Source: Acholeplasmatales bacterium (lineage in GTDB: Bacteria; Bacillota_I; Bacilli_A; Acholeplasmatales; Anaeroplasmataceae). From it: a stretch of 10,843 bases of DNA. Numbering within the stretch: position 1 is the first letter of the stretch; each line of letters begins with the position of its first letter. The notes under the pieces were generated by a model. It was not told the DNA's origin and did no database searches. It worked only from the letters and a program-made list of their open reading frames with translations. Location: positions 1 to 10,843 of the forward strand of contig CAAGAX010000059.1 of NCBI GenBank assembly GCA_900767915.1, in the 5' to 3' direction. Below, one piece after another: positions 1 to 5,462 of the stretch. The position numbers and the translations under genes are program-made.

Positions 1-60
1 CCTTTTTAAATTTTTGTTTATACATAGATTATATATCTATTCTATTTTAAAGTCAAGCCA

Positions 61-108
61 AAGAAAAGCGGCTTTCATCCTACATGCAAGCGTGTGGGTT
101 TTCGCCGC
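61..108 (-). repeat. Nested stem-loop, possible IS200/IS605-type right-end remnant
   Basis: An outer 5-bp GC stem (68-72 with 104-108) encloses an inner stem of 8-9 bp with two G-T pairs (79-87 with 90-98) and a tiny loop. On the minus strand the structure is followed by a T-rich stretch (TTTTCTTT). The layout and wording resemble the 3' end of TnpB-carrying IS200/IS605 elements, where a terminal hairpin closes the guide RNA. This is from memory of the family, not a search. No tnpA or tnpB lies beside it, so it would be a solo end. It could equally be a simple terminator. Confidence 0.35.
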
Positions 109-134
109 AAATTTATAACTAAGATTATTTACAC

Positions 135-272
135 TTAGATTATTTGATTTTTTTCAATAATCCTTGTAATATCGTCATTTATTATTATTGATTTATCTTT
201 TATTTCATTTAGTATTTTACTATACCCTTTATTTATACAAACATAATATACATTTTTAAATTCATAAGGCAT
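135..272 (-). pseudogene. 45-codon ORF, probably the 3' end of a decayed gene
   Basis: An open frame runs from ATG at 272 to TAA at 137-135 and begins MPYEFKNVYYVC. No Shine-Dalgarno sequence precedes the ATG. Reading upstream in the same frame, protein-like stretches (IEIKEE, FKMVY, LFKEI) are broken by several TAA and TAG codons. That suggests the tail of a gene riddled with stops rather than a complete small gene. The residue mix is Lys/Ile/Asn-rich as expected for this AT content. I do not recognise a family. A short random ORF is a fair alternative. Confidence 0.25.
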
Positions 273-406
273 AGTAATATTCTAATACAATTATATTTCT
301 TTAAATAGCTAATACACCATCTTAAATCATTAATATTATTCTTCCTTTATTTCAATTGAGGCAGATTACATACCATACGAAGCCTATCGGAAAAGAATAA
401 GTAAAA

Positions 407-447
407 ATATTGAAGAAAACCAAATATAATTAGGTTTTCTTCGATAT
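407..447 (-). terminator. 15-bp stem-loop terminator after the membrane protein gene
   Basis: Arms 407-421 and 433-447 pair over 15 bp with one G-T pair and an 11-base loop. On the minus strand the stem is followed by TTTT, and it lies 25 bases past the stop of the 472-990 gene. A 36-codon ORF (457 to 347, starting MESNIEENL) with a good AAAGGTGAT ribosome site begins just before the hairpin and runs through it. Either that ORF is a truncated gene start or it is chance. On the plus strand the 5' arm closes a short open frame that ends at 427. Confidence 0.55.
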
Positions 448-471
448 TGCTTTCCATAATCTATCACCTTT

Positions 472-990
472 TTAATCCTTATTGGCGGAATCTAAAAAAG
501 TGATTGATGGATATTCACTTAAAAACGCTTCTTTGATTGACTCGTATACTTCCCTCGTATTCTTTAAATTCTCAGGATGATGTACTTTCCCATCCTTGGT
601 TTTAAGCTGAAGCACTGTGTCATTATTCATTATCTTGATCTCGGCTATCTCGCTCACATCAATAGTTTCCTTACCTACGTAATTATTAATTAAAATCTTG
701 TTATCAGATAACTCTATTGGAGCAAGGCTTAGGTTATGGTTGTTCCATCTTACTTCCTTTACCAATAAAAATAAAATGATAACAGAAAATATTATAGTCA
801 ATACAAAAATAAAAAACCCTAGATATATCCTATCAATATGGAAATTCTCTATCATTAAAAAGAAATCTAAGGCAAATTCTCTCGGCCAGCCTACAACAAA
901 AATAGTAAAGGCTAATCCTACTATCCATATAACTACCTCGCTTTTAATGATTTCTTTCAACATAGATTTTTTCTTTCTTATTGCTTTCAT
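472..990 (-). CDS. Two-helix membrane protein with possible PH-like C-terminal domain
   Basis: The protein has 172 residues. It starts with a basic N-terminus (KAIRKKK), followed by two hydrophobic segments at about residues 18-40 and 57-80. A hydrophilic, beta-rich C-terminal half follows (about 85-165) and ends in a helical stretch (REVYESIKEAF). This layout, two membrane helices followed by a small beta domain with a closing helix, is typical of bacterial PH-like membrane proteins, but I cannot confirm the fold. Start choice: ATG at 990 overlaps by one base the stop of the upstream ORF (TGATG), and GGAG lies 10 bases before it. An in-frame TTG at 993 is less likely. The gene looks intact and is followed by a hairpin terminator. 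Function unknown; a role in membrane stress or immunity is only a guess. Confidence 0.7.
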   Translation of the reverse strand: MKAIRKKKSMLKEIIKSEVVIWIVGLAFTIFVVGWPREFALDFFLMIENFHIDRIYLGFFIFVLTIIFSVIILFLLVKEVRWNNHNLSLAPIELSDNKILINNYVGKETIDVSEIAEIKIMNNDTVLQLKTKDGKVHHPENLKNTREVYESIKEAFLSEYPSITFLDSANKD

Positions 991-1100
991 CAAAATATCA
1001 CTCCTTCAAATATCAATTTCATAAGCTTGTGATAAAGCAGATATAGCATATCCTTATTGGCATTTATATTTTCACCAAGGTTAATTATCGCTTGTTTCAT
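990..1100 (-). pseudogene. 36-codon ORF coupled to the membrane protein gene, likely 3' stub
   Basis: The open frame runs from ATG at 1100 to TGA at 992-990 and starts MKQAIINLGENI. The stop overlaps the ATG of the next gene in the arrangement TGATG, and the next gene's ribosome site lies inside its last codons. This is classic translational coupling. The ORF has no ribosome site of its own, and its frame closes shortly upstream. An IS3-type transposase remnant ends only 32 bases further upstream. I infer that this is the tail of a gene that the insertion cut, leaving its downstream partner intact. No family recognised. Confidence 0.4.
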
Positions 1101-1132
1101 CCTAAATCTTAGACTTTAGGCTCTATATGCTA

Positions 1133-1368
1133 TTATGATAATACATTTAAGAATTGTTGTCTATACATAATAGGTGATAATTCTTTATTTTTAATTTTAA
1201 TTCTATCATTGTCATAATATTAATATTATTCATTAATTTCTTTTATAAGCTAATTAATTGTATTAAATTCATATTTATAAATAAACATTTCATTTTTAAA
1301 ACCGTAAAATGGTCTTCTTCACCTAATATTAACTCTAAATATTCACCCTTTTTATTGCATATTTTCAT
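1133..1368 (-). pseudogene. IS3-family transposase OrfB, decayed C-terminal fragment
   Basis: Reading the minus strand across two frames gives the typical end of an IS3/IS150-type OrfB integrase. The first part (from 1368) matches the segment around the catalytic Glu (KKGEYLE, EEDHF, TVLK). After a frameshift near 1300 come KNEMFIYKYEF and then YYDNDRIKIKNKELSP and MYRQQF, equivalent to the family's NNxRIKxKLKGLSPxxYR tail. The frame then ends at TAA 1135-1133. Three stop codons interrupt the second part (after NTIN, after KEINE, and one residue later). The N-terminal DDE domain and OrfA are absent. The element is long dead. Confidence 0.75.
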
Positions 1369-1403
1369 TAGTTACTTACCTAATAAATAGTATTTTTAAA
1401 TTC

Positions 1404-1626
1404 CTAATATAAAAACCCATTATATTGTTTGGCTTTTTCAAGCCATTCAAGAAGCTTATGAAAGTCTTGAGGCTTGAATTCATTTAAACTGACGATAATA
1501 GAATCAACTCTAGAAGAGTCATAATAATTAATGCCATATGAAATCATACTCTATAACATATTTATCTACTTTATCTTTATCTGTATCTTTGCAAAAAACA
1601 TCTATCCATTTTTTTATAAAATCCAT
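1404..1626 (-). pseudogene. Frameshifted small gene, about 74 codons, function unknown
   Basis: From ATG at 1626 the frame reads MDFIKKWIDVFCKDTDK and stays open to a stop in the middle of the gene (...EYDFIWH). A shift of frame near 1530-1545 restores a long protein-like reading: GINYYDSSRVDSIIVSLNEF, then FHKLLEWLEKAKQYNG, ending at TAG 1406-1404. The two halves join at the right place and both look coding, with Trp, Asp and Lys placement typical of a small helical soluble protein. One indel therefore probably killed it. A weak TAGGTAA ribosome site precedes the ATG. A 21-codon frame (1698-1633) lies just upstream and may be the end of another broken gene. No family recognised; small immunity-type proteins are one possibility. 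Confidence 0.45.
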
Positions 1627-1761
1627 AGTTAATTACCTACCAATTAAATTTAATTTTTCTATATTATTTGCTCCTTTAATAATGTTTTTATTAATCATTG
1701 TTATCCCAAACTAAAGTGTGGTTATAAATCTTCTTTTGATAATACAAATGAAAATATCATG

Positions 1762-2168
1762 TCAAACAAGGTAATGTAAATTTATGGTTAAAAAAACGAC
1801 TAATAAAACTAGGCAAATAACTAACACTAAAGAAATAATATTTAAAATAAAACTATAAGACTTAAATTTATATTTTGATAAAAAACATCATCAATAATAT
1901 TATTTGAATCACTATTAATAGCAATAGTATACCTTTTTATTTCATTTTTTTCAAAAAAATCGCCAGTTGATGCAATGAAATTTATAAATCCTAAAATAGC
2001 ATTCTTTAATATAAACTTTAAAATACTCTTTTCTTCATATGTAGTAATTTTAATAGTCAACTTATCATCAATTGTCAAGGATATGAGTTTGTTATCGACA
2101 TTTTCAATCATTTTTTTACCATTTTGAATATATTCGACCTTATAAAATCCTTTTAAATCAATATTCAT
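1762..2168 (-). pseudogene. Small membrane-anchored protein with a frameshift before its C-terminal helix
   Basis: From ATG at 2168 the frame runs 108 codons to TAA at 1844-1842, starting MNIDLKGFYKVEYIQNGKK. It shows alternating beta-like segments and a hydrophobic stretch (KFILKNAILGFINFIAS, about residues 51-67). Just before the stop, the neighbouring frame opens into a perfect membrane helix (ISLVLVICLVLLVVFLTI) and ends at TGA 1764-1762. A one-base change near 1850-1870, in an A/T run, would join them into about 135 residues with a C-terminal anchor. The transcript appears real (extended -10 at 2210-2218). The best ribosome site (GGTGG) is nearer an out-of-frame ATG, MKKHEY then stop, so the 5' end may also be damaged. 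Function unknown. Confidence 0.45.
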
Positions 2169-2209
2169 GTTTTTTCATTATTCCACCATTAAAATGTTTT
2201 TCTAAATCC

Positions 2210-2218
2210 ATTATACCA
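2210..2218 (-). promoter_or_regulatory. Extended -10 promoter for the 1762-2168 gene
   Basis: The minus strand reads TGGTATAAT, a perfect TATAAT box (2215-2210) with the TGn extension at 2218-2216. The -35 position holds only a weak match (TATTTA), as is usual with extended -10 promoters. The predicted start near 2203 leaves a leader of about 35 bases before ATG 2168. Confidence 0.55.
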
Positions 2219-2239
2219 TAAATTTTAATTTTTAAATAG

Positions 2240-2317
2240 CTATAGGTTGGTCATATTGTTGGACCACATTAAGTCCCATAGTTTATCTAATTTATTCTTT
2301 ACTTCGCCTATTATCAT
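2240..2317 (-). pseudogene. hsdM: N-terminal stub of a type I restriction methylase (HsdM)
   Basis: ATG at 2317 follows the stop of the YhcG remnant by one base, as in a co-transcribed pair. The 25 codons before TAG (2242-2240) read MIIGEVKNKLDKLWDLMW and then SNNMTNL. This matches the conserved start of one HsdM group, which reads roughly MITGEIKxKIDxIWDxFWSGGxSNPLxVIEQ. Nothing HsdM-like follows the stop; instead the sequence runs straight into the promoter of the next gene. The stub therefore marks a deletion end point. It is a different HsdM subtype from the one at 10520, whose N-terminus begins MNKQQLAAKIW. Confidence 0.6.
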
Positions 2318-2318
2318 T

Positions 2319-2810
2319 TTACTTATCCTCGTAATCTTTCTGCTTTTGTTTCTTAGTTACATTTTGAAGCTCGTTTTCCAATACATTCTTATTAGGAATA
2401 ACGTATGTGTATTTAGGAGTGTAATTATCGTTTATTAAATCTTCCATTGAATATTCAGCAAGAATTTTCATCCTTCTTGCACATAGAATAATACCTACAG
2501 GATCATTATCACTCATCATTAACCTCGTTTTTGTAGTAATAAATATACATATTCATTTGACCGAAGTTCTCAGGTTTCAATTTACCGATTTTTAAATCAA
2601 TAAGGACGTATGTCTTCAAAATCTTATTATAGAAAACCATGTCAAAATAGTAGTTAACTCATTCTATGTTTATTCTTTGTTTAGAGCCTACAAACATAAA
2701 ACCTCTACCTAAATCCAATAGTAACCTTTCCATATATTATATAAGCTTAGCTTCTAATTTGCTTTCTAAATAGGCTTGTTTTCAAGAACGTCCAAAAATT
2801 CTAAAACCAT
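2319..2810 (-). pseudogene. YhcG/DUF1016-type PDDEXK nuclease, decayed C-terminal half
   Basis: Pieced over three reading frames, the minus strand gives the well-known C-terminal nuclease domain of YhcG-type proteins. The pieces in order are MVLEFLDVLENK, YLESKLEAKLI, MERLLLDLGRGFMFVGSKQR, VNYYFDMVFYNKILKTYVLI, DLKIGKLKPENFGQMNMYIY, and NDPVGIILCARRMKILAEYS, ending at TAA 2321-2319. FDMVFYN and IDLKIGK carry the catalytic Asp and the D/ExK motif. Lesions are a frameshift near 2770, TAA at 2739-2737, TGA at 2661-2659, and a shift with TGA near 2510. The N-terminal half is missing. Proteins of this family often sit inside type I restriction loci, which agrees with the hsdM stub directly downstream. 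Confidence 0.8.
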
Positions 2811-2911
2811 GATTTAGGGTTGGATAAGAAATGCTATATAACAACTACTCTAAAAAAAAATTAAAATTTTAAATAAATAAAAAAATCCATACAACATTTT
2901 ATTTTATAAAA

Positions 2912-2953
2912 AAAAGGCAAAAAGTCACATCACGCCTACACTTTTTGTCTTTT
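2912..2953 (-). terminator. Strong terminator of the MarR-MATE unit
   Basis: Arms 2912-2925 and 2940-2953 pair over 14 bp with one G-T pair and a 14-base loop. On the minus strand the stem is followed by a run of T and lies 36 bases past the MATE stop. A and T runs on both sides make it a possible bidirectional terminator. Confidence 0.75.
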
Positions 2954-2989
2954 ACTTTTAACAAACTGTCGAAAACTAAATATTTAAAA

Positions 2990-4297
2990 TTAATATCCAT
3001 ATCTAGTCCTGTTTTTAAAAATGAAAGTTATCGATACAATAACACCTAATATTTCAGCAAACACAACAGCTAGCCAAATTCCGTTATCAAAAATTAAAGG
3101 AATTAAAAAAATCATCAAAACCTGGAAAATAAAGCTTCTTAAAAATGAAATAGTACCACTAATAAAGCCATTATTTAAACCAGTAAAAAAGCTTGAAGAA
3201 ATAATATTAATACCGCAGAAAATAAAGCAAATAGAATATAGTCTTAAGGCATTTGTTGTTAAATTAGTTAATTCATTATTATATGAAACAAAAATTAAAG
3301 TAAATGGTCTAGCAAGTAAAAATGTAATACCTGTCATACAAATACCACTTAAAACAACAATAACTAATCCCTTTTTTAATAAATTTCTTATTTCATCCTT
3401 ATTTTCCATTCCGTAATATAAACCAATTAATGGTCCATATGATATCGCAAAGCCATTAAACGTCGCAATAAAAATATAAGAAACATACATAATAACACCA
3501 TATGCAGCAATACCTTCAGTGCCAATAAGCTTCATTAACTGGAAATTATAAACTAAGCTTGCACATGATACAGCAATATTAGTAAGCATTTCAGACAATC
3601 CATTATAAGCAGATTGTCCAATAGGCCTTAATGAAATTTTAGTAAATCTAAATTTTAAAATACCATCCTTATTCATAATAAAATATAATAAAGGAATTCC
3701 ACCACCAACAATGTAGGAAATACCAGTACCCATACCAGCCCCAATGATGCCAAGACGGAAAACATACATAAACATAAAATCTAAAAACATATTAGTAAGA
3801 CCAGCACATAAGCTAGAAATTAAAGCAAGCTTTCTCTTTTCAGCAACAATCAAATATGATTGAGAAGCATTTTGAAGCATAAAAAAAGTAATAAAGGTAA
3901 TAGCACTAATCGCATAGCTAGTCGCAAGATCTAAATACTCTCCTTTTGCCCCTAAAAGTGAAGCAACAGGTCTTGAAAGTAAAATACCAATAAAAGTAAA
4001 AACAATACCAACAATAAAAACAACCTCAATAAGCATAGAAAAAACCTTATTTGCTTCTTCACTATTATTTTCTCCAATCATTTTAGAAATTAAGGCAGCA
4101 CCACCAGTACCAAACATAAAGCCAAATGAACCAATAATCATAATATAAGGCATAATAAGATTTAAAGCCTCAAAAGCCTTATCTCCTACAATATTAGAAA
4201 CAAAAACGCCATCAACAATACCATATATTGAGGCAAGAACCATTACCAAAATCATAGGTAACGCAAATTTAATTAATTTTTTATAGGAATAAATCAT
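2990..4297 (-). CDS. MATE family multidrug/sodium-type efflux transporter
   Basis: The protein has 435 residues, close to the usual 440-460 of MATE pumps, and shows about twelve hydrophobic helices in two halves. The N-terminus (YSYKKLIKFALPMILVMV, then YGIVDGVFVSNIVGDKA) is the conserved first MATE repeat, with the aligned Asp in helix 1. GFMFGTGGAALISKMIGEN is the helix 2 loop typical of the family. The second repeat begins near residue 225 (GQSAYNGLSEMLTNIAVSCA). These proteins expel cationic drugs or other small molecules across the membrane using a sodium or proton gradient. The substrate here cannot be read from the sequence. The ATG overlaps the MarR stop (ATGA), so the two are translated together, and the pump is likely controlled by that regulator. 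No lesion seen. Confidence 0.92.
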   Translation of the reverse strand: MIYSYKKLIKFALPMILVMVLASIYGIVDGVFVSNIVGDKAFEALNLIMPYIMIIGSFGFMFGTGGAALISKMIGENNSEEANKVFSMLIEVVFIVGIVFTFIGILLSRPVASLLGAKGEYLDLATSYAISAITFITFFMLQNASQSYLIVAEKRKLALISSLCAGLTNMFLDFMFMYVFRLGIIGAGMGTGISYIVGGGIPLLYFIMNKDGILKFRFTKISLRPIGQSAYNGLSEMLTNIAVSCASLVYNFQLMKLIGTEGIAAYGVIMYVSYIFIATFNGFAISYGPLIGLYYGMENKDEIRNLLKKGLVIVVLSGICMTGITFLLARPFTLIFVSYNNELTNLTTNALRLYSICFIFCGINIISSSFFTGLNNGFISGTISFLRSFIFQVLMIFLIPLIFDNGIWLAVVFAEILGVIVSITFIFKNRTRYGY

Positions 4298-4737
4298 TTT
4301 TCTTCACCTCTAAAAACAACCATTAACGAATCATTTAATTCCTTTAAAGAATTAATAACATTACTTAACTTATCACAACCTAGCATTTTTGCTGCTTTAT
4401 TTTCAACATCAAGCATAGGGGCTAATTGCTTATTAATATAATCTACTCCCTTATCAGTTAAGGTAATAATCTTCTTTCTTTTATCAAACTCGTCTTGTTT
4501 TAAAGTGACAATACCTATACTCTCAAATTTCTTTATAACATTATTTACAGTTTGTTTTGGAAGTAAATATTCATTAACAATATCATTTTGAGTAATATTT
4601 TTAAAAATAAGTAAAGAATACAAAATAGGAGTTTCAATACTATTGAATTTCATTCTAGTCGCAAATTCACCATATATTCTACTATTTATTGAAATATTTT
4701 TATTAATCTCACGCATTAATAAAACAAAATCATCCAT
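4294..4737 (-). CDS. MarR family transcriptional regulator of the efflux pump
   Basis: The protein has 147 residues, the normal MarR length. A winged helix-turn-helix spans about residues 36-97. ITQNDIVNEYLLPKQTVNNV covers the helix-turn-helix with the recognition helix at about 59-72, and DEFDKRKKIITLTDKG (82-97) is the wing with the family's DxR...LT signature. The flanking helices form the dimer part. The start is ATG at 4737 with an AGAGGTG ribosome site about eight bases upstream. MarR repressors usually bind a palindrome at their own promoter and let go when a small phenolic or toxic ligand binds. Overlap with the MATE gene and a palindrome in front of its own start support local autoregulation of the pair. 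Confidence 0.9.
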   Translation of the reverse strand: MDDFVLLMREINKNISINSRIYGEFATRMKFNSIETPILYSLLIFKNITQNDIVNEYLLPKQTVNNVIKKFESIGIVTLKQDEFDKRKKIITLTDKGVDYINKQLAPMLDVENKAAKMLGCDKLSNVINSLKELNDSLMVVFRGEEK

Positions 4738-4752
4738 AATAACACCTCTATT

Positions 4753-4770
4753 TAGTCCTAACAGGGACTA
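4753..4770. promoter_or_regulatory. Candidate MarR operator palindrome
   Basis: TAGTCC (4753-4758) and GGACTA (4765-4770) are perfect inverted 6-mers separated by six bases. The 18-bp size matches known MarR-family operators. It lies between the -10 box and the ribosome site and shares one base with the -10 box, so a bound dimer would block the polymerase. Confidence 0.6.
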
Positions 4771-4797
4771 TTTTATCATAATATAAATTAAAATCAA
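4770..4797 (-). promoter_or_regulatory. Promoter of the MarR-MATE unit
   Basis: On the minus strand TTGATT (4797-4792) and TAAAAT (4775-4770) are separated by 16 bases, a good housekeeping sigma factor match. The start would fall within the palindrome, about 25-30 bases before ATG 4737. Confidence 0.55.
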
Positions 4798-4830
4798 TAT
4801 AAAAAATAATACCTTAGGTACCATTTAAAA

Positions 4831-5032
4831 TTATTTTAAGAAATCTTCATTAACTTCAATATCTAAATCATCAATATTCTCATCTATCGTCTCAATACTT
4901 TGAAATACAGTTACCAACATTTTGAGTTTTCCCAATAACATCAGCTTAAATTCCAAATTCTATTTCAAATTCAATTTCATCATCATAAATCTTAGCTAAT
5001 ATTACAGTAGGATGCTTTAAAATTTCGTTCAT
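4831..5032 (-). pseudogene. Small decayed gene, second of a pair, function unknown
   Basis: ATG at 5032 has a good GAAGGA ribosome site and lies two bases after the stop of the preceding small gene. The frame reads MNEILKHPTVILAKIYDDEI and onward to a TAA at 4948-4946. The same frame continues as ADVIGKTQNVGN. A shift then leads to VTVFQSIETIDENIDDLDIE, ending at TAA 4833-4831. Joined, these give an acidic protein of about 66 residues broken by one stop and one frameshift. The last part also has its own ATG at 4920. I do not recognise it. The acidic, short, paired layout recalls phage or mobile-element accessory proteins. Confidence 0.4.
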
Positions 5033-5034
5033 TA

Positions 5035-5172
5035 TTAATGTCCTTCATTATTTAGGTGTTCTTCAATCATATTAATTGCTTCAGTCGTATGGTCATTAGC
5101 TCCTAATTCATGGATTCCTTTTAGGCATCATAATACACTAGTTGTGATGATAGCTTGCTCTTCTTGTATCAT
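5035..5172 (-). pseudogene. Small gene with an internal TGA, first of a pair, function unknown
   Basis: ATG at 5172 is preceded by a GAGGTGG ribosome site. The frame reads MIQEEQAIITTSVL, meets TGA at 5130-5128, and continues protein-like as CLKGIHELGANDHTTEAINM and IEEHLNNEGH to TAA 5037-5035. The total would be 45 residues. Reading the TGA as Trp would make it whole, but the neighbours use TGG for Trp and nothing else suggests a changed code, so a nonsense mutation is likelier. The next gene starts two bases later, so the two were one operon. Family unknown. Confidence 0.4.
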
Positions 5173-5246
5173 TAAAATATTACCACCTCATACAATAACC
5201 TATGATTTTATTAAAACTCAGTAAAACTGAGACTGAAAAAAATAGA

Positions 5247-5292
5247 AAAACCGAGAAAATCTTAGTTGTGATTCTAAGTTTATCTCGGTTTT
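5247..5292. terminator. Bidirectional terminator hairpin
   Basis: Arms 5247-5256 and 5283-5292 pair perfectly over 10 bp. After two mismatches, an inner 5-bp stem pairs 5261-5265 with 5274-5278. T-rich runs follow on both strands. It lies 170 bases past the protease stop and upstream of the small decayed pair. A second tiny perfect hairpin (5217-5222 with 5226-5231) lies on its left. The stretch 5293-5462 holds only a GGAGG-preceded six-codon ORF on the plus strand, and I see no gene in it. Confidence 0.65.
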
Positions 5293-5462
5293 ATTATTTT
5301 ATTTTTATTTTTAAATTATCAGGAGGTTTTTCACTCTATGGTAAAAGATCATCAATAGCTACACTGTAAATGTTAAATATTTCTAGTGATTTTTACTAGT
5401 CAAACTTTAGGGGTTCACTATAGAAGAGCAAACCTAAACTATCTTATCTTATTTAATTAATC

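Noticed and set aside
407..447. Single repeat unit of a CRISPR array
   Set aside because: Only one inverted repeat, with no direct repeats or spacers nearby and no cas genes.
2247..2438. Plus-strand frame with a hydrophobic, membrane-like stretch
   Set aside because: It is the mirror of the AT-rich YhcG remnant and HsdM stub, whose minus-strand protein matches are convincing.
3021..3416. 131-codon plus-strand frame inside the MATE gene
   Set aside because: It is antisense to a well-supported transporter, has a low-complexity Lys/Ile composition and no ribosome site.
5128..5130. TGA read as Trp (Mycoplasma-type code)
   Set aside because: Trp in the intact genes checked is TGG, and the TGA in the YhcG remnant does not fall at a Trp position. 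Nonsense mutation is simpler.
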